From positions 126,586-159,707 of the forward strand of contig LBWX01000002.1 in NCBI GenBank assembly GCA_000995065.1: a stretch of DNA of 33,122 nt. Direction: 5' to 3'. The translations under genes and the position numbers were made by a program. Position 1 is the first letter of the stretch; each line of letters starts with the position of its first letter. The DNA comes from a candidate division CPR2 bacterium GW2011_GWC2_39_35 (GTDB lineage: Bacteria > Patescibacteriota > CPR2). The notes under the pieces were generated by a model that worked only from the letters and a program-made list of their open reading frames with translations, did not search any database and had not been told where the DNA came from. This document shows, one piece after another, positions 1 to 6,874 of the stretch.

Positions 1-24
1 AAATATATAGGCGAGAGGAAATAG

Positions 25-594
25 ATGAAAAAAGATAATAAATTACCTGAAAGCGCCAAAAGAGTCTTTAAAGGGGTCATTTTCGAGGTCTGGCAGTGGC
101 CGCAGATAATGTATGATGGCTCTACGGAGACTTTCGAGATGTTAAAGAGGCCTGATACGGCTATTGTAATACCCACCGTAGATGACAAAATTCTTACCTT
201 AATCCAATCTCAACCAAACGAGCCAAAACCTTTTACTTCGGTTCCGGGTGGCAGGTGTGATGACGACGAAGATCCGCTTGTTGCAGCAAAAAGGGAACTC
301 TTAGAAGAAACGGGTTATGCTTCAGACGAATGGATTTTATGGAAAGAATTAGATCCGGTAGGAAAGATTGTCTGGACTGTTTACACTTTTATTGCCAAGA
401 ATTGTTACTACGTGAAGCCTCCAAAACTTGATGCTGGAGAAAAAATCGAAACAAGACTCATAGGCTTTAATGAATTTCTAAATCTCTCGGATGATGTATC
501 TTTTTCCGAGAAGGAACTCAAAAATACTTTGCTGAGAGCAAGATACGAATCAAAATATAGAGACGAGCTTTATAAGATTCTCTTTTTGGGATGA
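25..594 (+). CDS. NUDIX hydrolase, ADP-ribose pyrophosphatase-like
   Basis: This 189-residue protein should hydrolyse a nucleoside diphosphate linked to another group; ADP-ribose or a related nucleotide sugar is the usual substrate of proteins of this shape, but the substrate is inferred. A complete NUDIX box is visible at about residues 76-98: Gly, five residues, Glu, seven residues, then RELLEETGY, which supplies the metal-binding glutamates. The N-terminal part carries short strand-like segments typical of the ADP-ribose pyrophosphatase subgroup. The start is supported by AGAGGA about six bases upstream. The gene converges on the minus-strand TPR gene, with a long perfect palindrome between them. 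Family confidence is high, substrate low. Confidence 0.9.
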   Translation: MKKDNKLPESAKRVFKGVIFEVWQWPQIMYDGSTETFEMLKRPDTAIVIPTVDDKILTLIQSQPNEPKPFTSVPGGRCDDDEDPLVAAKRELLEETGYASDEWILWKELDPVGKIVWTVYTFIAKNCYYVKPPKLDAGEKIETRLIGFNEFLNLSDDVSFSEKELKNTLLRARYESKYRDELYKILFLG

Positions 595-606
595 TGTAGT
601 TATTTT

Positions 607-664
607 TTAGTCCCAATATTACAAAATATGGAGGATCGTCCATATTTTGTAATATTGGGACTAA
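607..664. repeat. 26-bp perfect inverted repeat between convergent genes
   Basis: Positions 607-632 pair without mismatch with 639-664, leaving a six-base loop. It lies between the stop of the NUDIX gene and the end of the convergent TPR gene, so it may end transcription from both sides. Neither strand has a T-tract directly after the stem, so it is not a canonical intrinsic terminator. A palindromic mobile repeat is the alternative. Confidence 0.75.
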
Positions 665-696
665 TCCATGTGCGAAAGTCTTATCATTAATACAGG

Positions 697-1563
697 CTAA
701 GGCGTATAACCTAAAAGCTTGGCTCTTGTTAAGGACTCTTCTTTTCGTTTCATATCCCCTATCTTTTGGTATGCTTCAGAGAGCTTAACATGGGTTAAGT
801 AATAGTAATTGTCGATCTCGGCCGCCGTCTTAAGAGAGCCGATCGAAGCGTCCGCATCACCTAGATTATTGTAACATTCTGCCTCGACCAAGTATGCATC
901 TCGATATGCAGGTAAAGCGATTTTTGATTTTTGGATTAAATTTAGCGCGGTTTTAGGATAATTGTTCTCTAAAAACCAATTAGCATTTAGAAGGTAGTCG
1001 TAGGCAGTTTCGCTCGACTTTCCTTCAATATCATTTAAGAGCTCTGCATATTTCTTAAATAAAGCGTTTAACGGATAGATCTCGAGGGCTATATTTGATT
1101 CTTCTAGGCCAAGTTCGCTTTCCCCATTAGACAGAATGCTTTGAAGATAATACTCTCTTCTCTTTTCGGTGTCTTCTTTAGCAATTAAGGACTTGAACAC
1201 ATTTCGAGCTTCGTCATATTTACTTAACTTTATATAGGTAATTCCAAGAAATTCTTTTGATTCTGGTGTTACGGCAGATCTTTCTAAGTAAGTAAGGGCT
1301 TTAGTATAATCCTTTTGTCGAAAATAATATCGACCCTCAATTTGATTCGTTTTTTCATTTCTGCCAAGAAATTCTGCCTTATTAAGCTCAATCTCGGCTT
1401 TCTCAAATTCGCCGGCGTCTATTAGTGTAGTCGCCTTGCTAAGATATGCACCCTGAGCCTTTTTTAAAGGCGACAAAGATTGCTGTTTAGCAAAAACAAT
1501 AAGAATTAAAAAAATTATCAGACCAAGAGGGATAGCTGAAACAATTATTATACGCTTTATCAT
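697..1563 (-). CDS. Membrane-anchored tetratricopeptide-repeat protein
   Basis: A 288-residue protein with one N-terminal hydrophobic segment (about residues 4-25, after Met-Ile-Lys-Arg) and then a long run of helical repeats. Several segments fit the TPR pattern, with small residues at the helix packing positions, for example around AGEFEKAEIELNKAEFLG, QKDYTKALTYLERSA, LSKYDEARNVF and LGDADASIGSLKTAAEID. It probably sits in the cytoplasmic membrane with its repeat domain outside, acting as a protein-binding scaffold; the partner is unknown. There is no catalytic domain. The Shine-Dalgarno before the ATG is weak (GGTAG). It lies downstream of valS on the same strand, 174 bases away, with a parS site in the gap. 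Confidence 0.8.
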   Translation of the reverse strand: MIKRIIIVSAIPLGLIIFLILIVFAKQQSLSPLKKAQGAYLSKATTLIDAGEFEKAEIELNKAEFLGRNEKTNQIEGRYYFRQKDYTKALTYLERSAVTPESKEFLGITYIKLSKYDEARNVFKSLIAKEDTEKRREYYLQSILSNGESELGLEESNIALEIYPLNALFKKYAELLNDIEGKSSETAYDYLLNANWFLENNYPKTALNLIQKSKIALPAYRDAYLVEAECYNNLGDADASIGSLKTAAEIDNYYYLTHVKLSEAYQKIGDMKRKEESLTRAKLLGYTP

Positions 1564-1618
1564 GCGTCTATTCTACCAGTAATGATACACAATTAAAATT
1601 GTTTAGAACGTCGGACGC

Positions 1619-1634
1619 TGTTTCACGTGAAACA
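1619..1634. promoter_or_regulatory. parS site (ParB-binding chromosome partition site)
   Basis: The 16-base palindrome TGTTTCACGTGAAACA is an exact match to the conserved bacterial parS consensus. It lies in the gap between the TPR gene and the 3' end of valS. parS sites normally cluster around the replication origin, where ParB binds and spreads. A near-identical site lies about 640 bases away inside valS, which makes a chance match unlikely. Confidence 0.9.
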
Positions 1635-1720
1635 AATCAATACTTAGTCTAAGAAACGCTCTAAGTCCCTTGAATAAGGCTAGATAGTGTAAAAAAAACG
1701 AAGTATGCATCTTAAGATAC

Positions 1721-1741
1721 TTAGTGCGAAAAATACACTAA
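1721..1741. repeat. Short hairpin of the TTAGTG...CACTAA family
   Basis: TTAGTG at 1721-1726 and CACTAA at 1736-1741 form a six-base stem around an A-rich loop that contains CGAAAAA. It overlaps the valS stop codon. Similar small hairpins occur at 8284-8304 and 13779-13803, both with A-rich loops ending in CG. It may act as a weak terminator or be a small dispersed repeat. Confidence 0.4.
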
Positions 1742-4056
1742 CTAAGGTTAATTTTCTTTATTCTCGCAAGATTTGCGATGAGTTCGATATGACTAGGAGA
1801 TATATTTTCCAATTCTTTTTTCTGAATTGTGTGGGAATCATCTTTAGTTAGGCCCAAGTTTCTAATTTTGGCAACTAGGCCTTGGATTATTTCGAACTCA
1901 TCGCTAGCCGCCTTATCTCTTTTGTATTCTTTCTGTGGCCATTCCTCGATAATAAGCATCTTATCTGATAACTCTAGGCCTTGCCAGATTGCTTCCGTTA
2001 CAAATGGCATAAAGGGATGGCTTAACTTGAGGGTTTCGCTAAGAACATATCTTAGTACGCCTTGAGTGTTGCCAGTAGTTTGGTGATCGTTAAGGTAGTA
2101 TTTGGAGCTCTCGACATACCAGTCGGCAAATTTATACCAAACAAAATCGTATAAAGCTTCGGCTGCCAAGTGCAGCTCATATTTCTCGATGTGCTTTGTC
2201 ATTGTCTCTTTTAATGTTTCCAGTTCTGAGAGGATCCACTGATCCGCAATCGTAAATGTTTCACGTGAAACTTCTTTAGCTTGGGGAGCATTCATTTGAA
2301 TAAATCTAGCGATGTTCCAAAGCTTAGTGACAAAATTTCGGTTTCCCTTAATCTTGTTTTCATCAAAATTCAGGTCGTTTCCGGGCGCATTCCCGATAAC
2401 CAGGCTAAATCTTAAGGCATCGGTGCCATAACCCGCAATAATATCCATGGGGTTAATAACATTCCCTTTGGATTTGCTCATTTTTTGACCCTTAGAATCG
2501 CGAATCAGTCCGTGGATATATACGGTTTTAAATGGCACATTATCCGTGATATAAATCCCCATCATGATCATTCGAGCCACCCAAAAGATTAAGATGTCCC
2601 AGGCAGTTTCCATGACGTCTGTCGGATAGAACTTTTTGTAATCTTTTCCATTTGGCCAATCTAGGGCAGCGTAAGGCCATTGGGCAGAGGAAAACCAGGT
2701 ATCAAAAGTGTCTTGGTCCCGGGTTAGCTTAGGGGATTTGCATTTCGGACACTCTTTTGGCTCATCGCCTTCGGAGACAATTATCTCACCGCACTCGCAG
2801 AACCATGCCGGAATCCTAATTCCCCAAACAATCTGGCGGGAAATATTCCAATCTTTTAAATTCTCCATCCAATTAAAGTAGATTTTCTCGAAACGTTTGG
2901 AAACAAACTTAATTTCCCCATCCTCTACCGCTTTGATAGCTCTTTTAGCTAAGTCTTTGGTTTTAATAAACCATTGTTCGGAGAGTAGAGGTTCGATATC
3001 TCGCCCGCATTTATAGCAAACTGCAGCGTTATGAGTTATTTCTTCGACTTTTTCGACTAGGCCTAGGCTTTCCAGGGTTTCAACAACTTTGGCCCTCGCC
3101 TTTTTTACGTGTAGGCCTTCGTAGTCTTTACCAGCTTCTGCAGTCATTTTTGCATTTTTATCGATTACCTGGATAGCCGGAAGGTTATGCCTTTCACCTA
3201 TCTCGAAATCGAGCGGATCGTGAGCCGGCGTTACTTTAACGGCGCCGGTACCAAACTCCATCTCCACTGCCCCATCAGCAATAATCGGAATCTCCCTATT
3301 TATTATTGGTAAGATAACGATCTCTCCAATAAGACTCTGATATCGTTTATCTTCCGGATTAACGGCGATGGCGGTGTCGCCAAGCATTGTCTCCGGCCTG
3401 GTAGTTGCGACGGTAATATAGCTGTTGGAGCCCTTAATCTGGTACTTGATGTATGTTAAATTAGTTTTTCGCTCTTTGTGGGCAACCTCTAGCTCGGAAA
3501 AGCCGGTTTGATGGTATGGGTCCCAATTTATAATTCGGTTACCGCGATAAATCAGCCCTTCATCGTACATCTTTTTAAAGACCTTGTAGACCGTCTCAAT
3601 GATGTCTTTATCCAGCGTAAATTTCTCCCGATCCCAGTCGCAGGACGAACCAAGAGCGCGAAGTTGGTTTTTTATATTGGATTTATTAGACTCCGTAAAG
3701 TCCCAAATCATTTGGTATAGAGTGTCTCGCTCGTAATCGAAACGAGTTTTGCCTTCTTTTTCGAGCACTTTTTCGTAGACGACTTGAGTTTCAAAACCAG
3801 CATGGTCTGTACCCGGTAGCCAGAGGGTTTCTTTGCCAATCATCCGGTTGTACCTAATTAAAATATCCTCAATTGTAACCATTAGAGCATGGCCAAGGTG
3901 AGCATTGCCGTTTGCGTTAAGCGGCGGCATGATAATCGAGAATTCGCCCTTGTCTTTACCCTTATTTGTTTCGGGCTTAAAGTAGCCACTCTTTTCCCAC
4001 TTTTCGTAAATTTTTTGTTCTTCTGCTCGGTCAAAACGCTTTTCTAACTCGGCCAT
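1738..4056 (-). CDS. valS: Valyl-tRNA synthetase
   Basis: This class Ia synthetase charges tRNA-Val and edits mischarged threonine. The HIGH motif is HLGH at residues 53-56 and the KMSKS motif is KMSKS at 525-529. Two CxxC pairs (around CYKCGRD and CECGE/CPKC) mark zinc-binding insertions, and an ATTRPETMLGD segment marks the editing domain. At 772 residues it is clearly shorter than the roughly 880-950 of typical bacterial ValS: the C-terminal coiled-coil arm is absent and the anticodon-binding domain ends soon after residue 760. The ATG is preceded by AGGAGG five to six bases upstream. Codons 596-600 (VSRET) encode an internal parS site. Expression is probably controlled by the T-box leader upstream. 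It is the only ValS in the window. Confidence 0.98.
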   Translation of the reverse strand: MAELEKRFDRAEEQKIYEKWEKSGYFKPETNKGKDKGEFSIIMPPLNANGNAHLGHALMVTIEDILIRYNRMIGKETLWLPGTDHAGFETQVVYEKVLEKEGKTRFDYERDTLYQMIWDFTESNKSNIKNQLRALGSSCDWDREKFTLDKDIIETVYKVFKKMYDEGLIYRGNRIINWDPYHQTGFSELEVAHKERKTNLTYIKYQIKGSNSYITVATTRPETMLGDTAIAVNPEDKRYQSLIGEIVILPIINREIPIIADGAVEMEFGTGAVKVTPAHDPLDFEIGERHNLPAIQVIDKNAKMTAEAGKDYEGLHVKKARAKVVETLESLGLVEKVEEITHNAAVCYKCGRDIEPLLSEQWFIKTKDLAKRAIKAVEDGEIKFVSKRFEKIYFNWMENLKDWNISRQIVWGIRIPAWFCECGEIIVSEGDEPKECPKCKSPKLTRDQDTFDTWFSSAQWPYAALDWPNGKDYKKFYPTDVMETAWDILIFWVARMIMMGIYITDNVPFKTVYIHGLIRDSKGQKMSKSKGNVINPMDIIAGYGTDALRFSLVIGNAPGNDLNFDENKIKGNRNFVTKLWNIARFIQMNAPQAKEVSRETFTIADQWILSELETLKETMTKHIEKYELHLAAEALYDFVWYKFADWYVESSKYYLNDHQTTGNTQGVLRYVLSETLKLSHPFMPFVTEAIWQGLELSDKMLIIEEWPQKEYKRDKAASDEFEIIQGLVAKIRNLGLTKDDSHTIQKKELENISPSHIELIANLARIKKINLS
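2257..2272. promoter_or_regulatory. Second parS site, inside valS
   Basis: TGTTTCACGTGAAACT matches the parS consensus at 15 of 16 positions. It is read through by valS as Val-Ser-Arg-Glu-Thr (residues 596-600), the usual peptide signature of a parS embedded in a coding frame. With the exact site at 1619-1634 it forms a two-site cluster. Confidence 0.85.
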
Positions 4057-4157
4057 ATAATCCTCCTATGGAATATTTTAGTTATGGAATAAATATCTAA
4101 TTTTGAGTTGTAATTTTGATTTTGCATTACTCATCCATCCATTTTAAATAAATAAAA

Positions 4158-4179
4158 TCCTCAAACGTTTGTTTAAGGA
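4158..4179 (-). terminator. T-box leader terminator
   Basis: Read on the minus strand, a nine-base stem (TCCTTAAAC with GTTTGAGGA, one G-U pair) and a four-base loop are followed by TTTTATTTATTT. It stops transcription about 100 bases before valS when uncharged tRNA-Val is not bound. Confidence 0.8.
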
Positions 4180-4230
4180 CCCTAGTAACGGTTAATGCCC
4201 CGTTTTGGGCGGTACCACCTTAATTCAGGA

Positions 4231-4294
4231 CTTCGTCATTGCGAGGAGCTGCCGATGAAGCAATCTAGATCGCCACGCCTTAGGCTCGCAATAA
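4231..4294. repeat. Dispersed repeat of the GTCATTGCGAG family
   Basis: An imperfect palindrome begins with CGTCATTGCGAG and ends with CTCGCAATAAC; in between are GAAGCAATCT and GATCGCCACGC. The same modules recur at 15338-15355 and 22132-22214. This copy sits inside the valS leader between the likely stem I region and the T-box core. Confidence 0.65.
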
Positions 4295-4362
4295 CTATTT
4301 AAGTCACTGCTCTTAATTTTAAGCTATGACGGGCTTTCCCGACCGGTTCTACTAAGTCAAAT

Positions 4363-4433
4363 TGTCATTCTGAACTTGTTTCAGAATCTCCCTCGTATAT
4401 TGATGAGATTCCGGATCAAAGTCCGGATTGACA
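4363..4433. repeat. Dispersed palindromic repeat, TGTCATTCTGAACTTG family
   Basis: The ends are inverted copies (TGTCATTCTGAACTTG and CAAAGTCCGGATTGACA), with inner pairing of CAGAATCTC and GAGATTC. Related copies lie at 9491-9587 and about 30106-30264. It lies inside the transcribed valS leader. Confidence 0.65.
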
Positions 4434-4513
4434 GCTTCCACTGTTCTTCCGGCAGCTTTTTGGGTGACATGAATCCCAAATAAAAGCGCTTTTGTATTGA
4501 ATTTTCTTGCTAT

Positions 4514-4542
4514 ATTATAAGGTTTTAGGGTGAATTTGTCAA
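4514..4542 (-). promoter_or_regulatory. Consensus sigma-70 promoter for valS
   Basis: On the minus strand a perfect -35 TTGACA (4542-4537), a 17-base spacer and a perfect -10 TATAAT (4519-4514). The predicted start near 4507 gives a leader of about 450 bases before valS, long enough for the T-box. Confidence 0.9.
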
Positions 4543-4666
4543 ATTTTGATGATATGAAAAAGGGCAAGGTAAGGGTTGGGAAGACAGTTTAGTAAGTTGG
4601 TAAAGGAAAAGCAAAGGACCTTACCGTACCCCTAAACCATACCGGCAACCTATCCCCCGACTTCTC

Positions 4667-5692
4667 CTAGATAATCAATCTATAAGCGCCTGATGGGAAG
4701 GCGGAAATGCTGGAGAGATCAATGCTCTTGGGGTGATAAAAAGCAGCCGATCCGATCATGGCGGCATTATCCGTGGAATACTGTGGTTCAGGCCAAATTA
4801 TTTCGCCCCTAAACCCAAGATTTATCATCCGCCTCTTTAATTCTTCTTTAAGTCTAATATTAGCCGAGACTCCCCCAGCTAGCATCACTGTTTTTATTTC
4901 CGGATTTGCCTCTAGGTACCATTCTATCTTAGCGATCAAACTATCTACTGCCGCTTCTTCGAAGCTGGCGGCTAAATCCCTCACACCTTGGTTATCCAAG
5001 CTTTGTTCTTTAGTCACTCTTAGTACTGCCGTTTTAAGGCCTGAAAAACTAAAATTATAATTTCCCTGCTTCTTGTCTATGGCGCTCGTCATGGCTCGCG
5101 GCAAAGCAAATTTAGTTGAGTCCCCTTCCGTCGCTACCTTAGAAATCATCGGCCCGCCAGGATAACCAAGTCCCAAAAGTTTGGCTACTTTATCGAAGGC
5201 TTCACCAGCGGCATCATCTCTGGTCTGTCCAATACTCGCCATTTCTTCGTGGCTATTTATTCGAATTAAGATGGTGTGGCCGCCGGAAACCACTAGGCAA
5301 AGCGTCGGAAATTCCACTTCTTCCCTATCTATCCAGTTAGCATAAATGTGGCCGATCAGATGATTTACGGGAATTAAGGGTTTATTTAAGGACCAAGCTA
5401 ATATTTTAGCGGTTTCAACACCAATTACGAGAGATCCGATAAGGCCGGGACCTTCGGTTACAGCTAAAGCATCGATTTCCTTAAAGCTTAGCTTCGCTGC
5501 ATCCAAGCACTCCTTTAGGACCGGAATCATAGCTTCTATGTGGCTTCTTGCTGCTACTTCCGGCACCACTCCGCCAAACTGAGCGTGAATATCAATTTGA
5601 GAGGCTACCACGGAAGCCAATACCACTCGACCGTCCTCTACAATGGCAGCGGCAGTTTCATCACAACTTGTTTCAATGCTCAATATCTTCAT
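4667..5692 (-). CDS. tsaD: tRNA N6-adenosine threonylcarbamoyltransferase
   Basis: TsaD transfers threonylcarbamoyl onto A37 of ANN-decoding tRNAs, working with TsaB and TsaE in bacteria. The 341-residue length is typical. Diagnostic features are the N-terminal ASKHA phosphate loop (SIETSCDET, residues 5-13), the metal-binding HLIGH (His111 and His115), SGGHT at 136-140, the AGGVSAN adenosine-binding segment (272-278) and TDNA with the metal-ligand Asp308. The start is the ATG before MKILSIETSCDET, with a modest AGGTAA upstream. It is divergent from the FemAB-like gene, with a 115-base shared promoter region, and shares strand with valS but is separated from it by valS's own promoter. Confidence 0.98.
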   Translation of the reverse strand: MKILSIETSCDETAAAIVEDGRVVLASVVASQIDIHAQFGGVVPEVAARSHIEAMIPVLKECLDAAKLSFKEIDALAVTEGPGLIGSLVIGVETAKILAWSLNKPLIPVNHLIGHIYANWIDREEVEFPTLCLVVSGGHTILIRINSHEEMASIGQTRDDAAGEAFDKVAKLLGLGYPGGPMISKVATEGDSTKFALPRAMTSAIDKKQGNYNFSFSGLKTAVLRVTKEQSLDNQGVRDLAASFEEAAVDSLIAKIEWYLEANPEIKTVMLAGGVSANIRLKEELKRRMINLGFRGEIIWPEPQYSTDNAAMIGSAAFYHPKSIDLSSISAFPSGAYRLII

Positions 5693-5807
5693 ATTATTTA
5701 CCTAGCTGCGTTTTCAAGGTCTGGCCTCGAACATGCAGCTTTTTGTATTTTTTATTATTATTTGAGAATTATACAACTTTACGGGAAGCGATTAAAGATT
5801 TAAAATT

Positions 5808-6803
5808 ATGGCAATGGATAAACATGAATTAAATGAATACTACGGGGAACCGAATATCTTCCAGTCTAAAACCTGGCTGGAATTTCAGAAATCGCTAGGC
5901 AAGAAGGTGTGGCGGCTTCAGACTAAGGAATTTACGTTTTTAGCTGTAAAAAACCACCTGATCTTTGGGAAGTCCTATCTTTATGTGCCACGCGGACCCA
6001 TTGTTCACTTGCCCTTAGGTCCCGAGGCTTTTAAAGTTCTCTCAAAAGAGCTAAAGGAGATTGCCAAGAAAGAAAATATCGTTTTTGTGCGTATTGAACC
6101 ACCTTCAACTGTTCCGAAAGTAGCAAAACTTATAAAAAAATCCGGCTTTTCTAAGGCAACCTCAAGATCGCCTTTAAGCCGGCAGATTTCGCCCGAACAC
6201 ACCTTGCTCTTAGATCTGACTTTAAGCGAAGAGAAAATCTTAAGCCGGATGAAGCAAAAAGGCCGGTACAACATTCGGGTGGCTGAGAAGCATGGGGTTG
6301 AGGTAAAGGAATCCACCAATCCAAAAGATATCGAGATATTTTTGGGTTTGCTTTCGGAGCTTGAGGGCCGCGGCCAATATTCCGGCCACAACCCAAGGCA
6401 TTACGAAAAGATGTTTCAAACTTTGGTTAAGGAAGGCGTCGGCAAGTTGTTTATCGCCTACTTTGAAGATCGTCCGATCAATGCTATTATAGTGTCCTAC
6501 TACGGTAAGGTGGCTACCTACCTTCATGGGGCGTCCTCAAGCCAGAACAGGGAAGTGATGGCGCCTTATCTGACGCAATGGGCGGCAATAAAAGACGCTA
6601 AAAAAAGAGACATTCATATTTATGATTTCTGGGGCATTGCGCCGGAGGGGGCAACAAATCATGAGTGGAAAGGCATCACGGATTTTAAACTAAGGTTTGG
6701 CGGCGAGCCAATTTCCACAATCGGCGCTTTTGATAAGCCTTTCCAGCGTATCTGGTATGGATTCTTTAAATTAGCAAACTGGTTTAAAAAATTAGGCAGA
6801 TAA
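5808..6803 (+). CDS. FemAB-family peptidoglycan bridge aminoacyltransferase-like protein
   Basis: A 331-residue member of the FemA/FemB/FemX group, which add amino acids from aminoacyl-tRNA to the peptide of lipid-linked peptidoglycan precursors. Support comes from the double GNAT-like layout, the FQSKTWLEFQKSLG N-terminus, LLDLTLSEEKILSRMKQKGRYNIRVAEKHGV at about residues 134-165 (the segment usually seen before the second domain), and the C-terminal YDFWGIAP...FKLRFGGEP motif. The long coiled-coil arm of staphylococcal FemA is not apparent. It lies 71 bases before the MurE-like ligase, so a cell-wall role fits. The start chosen is the ATG at 5808; a second ATG two codons later is possible, and neither has a strong Shine-Dalgarno. 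Which amino acid is added cannot be told. Confidence 0.88.
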   Translation: MAMDKHELNEYYGEPNIFQSKTWLEFQKSLGKKVWRLQTKEFTFLAVKNHLIFGKSYLYVPRGPIVHLPLGPEAFKVLSKELKEIAKKENIVFVRIEPPSTVPKVAKLIKKSGFSKATSRSPLSRQISPEHTLLLDLTLSEEKILSRMKQKGRYNIRVAEKHGVEVKESTNPKDIEIFLGLLSELEGRGQYSGHNPRHYEKMFQTLVKEGVGKLFIAYFEDRPINAIIVSYYGKVATYLHGASSSQNREVMAPYLTQWAAIKDAKKRDIHIYDFWGIAPEGATNHEWKGITDFKLRFGGEPISTIGAFDKPFQRIWYGFFKLANWFKKLGR

Positions 6804-6808
6804 TAATG

Positions 6809-6855
6809 ACCCTCACCCTGCTCTCTCCCAAAGGGAGGGGGAAAAAGGGAGAGGA
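6809..6855. repeat. CCCTCACCC...GGGAGAGG dispersed repeat
   Basis: A purine/pyrimidine-biased imperfect palindrome (CCCTCACCC, CTCTCCC, then GGGAGGGGG and GGGAGAGG) fills most of the gap between the FemAB-like and Mur ligase genes. A related inverted copy is at about 22270-22305 (GGGAGAGGGTTAGTGTGAGG). Confidence 0.5.
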
Positions 6856-6874
6856 TCGTAGGGAAAATTGTTAG

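Larger units (their letters stand above)
4142..4507 (-). promoter_or_regulatory. T-box riboswitch leader of valS
   Basis: On the minus strand AAGGTGGTACCGCC (4221 down to 4208) matches the conserved 14-base T-box sequence at 12 positions. The variable base after UGG is U, which would pair with A73, the discriminator of tRNA-Val. TTAAGG (4223-4218) can pair with CCTTAA downstream to make the antiterminator stem. The same CCTTAAAC is the 5' arm of a terminator hairpin (4179-4158) followed by TTTTATTT, so the two structures exclude each other as in known T-boxes. The leader starts at a consensus promoter. Stem I and the specifier codon (expected GUC or another Val codon) could not be placed with confidence, partly because dispersed repeats lie inside the leader. 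Confidence 0.8.

Noticed and set aside
4352-4567. 71-codon minus-strand frame upstream of valS
   Set aside because: It covers the valS promoter, the leader and a dispersed repeat, and has no ribosome site.
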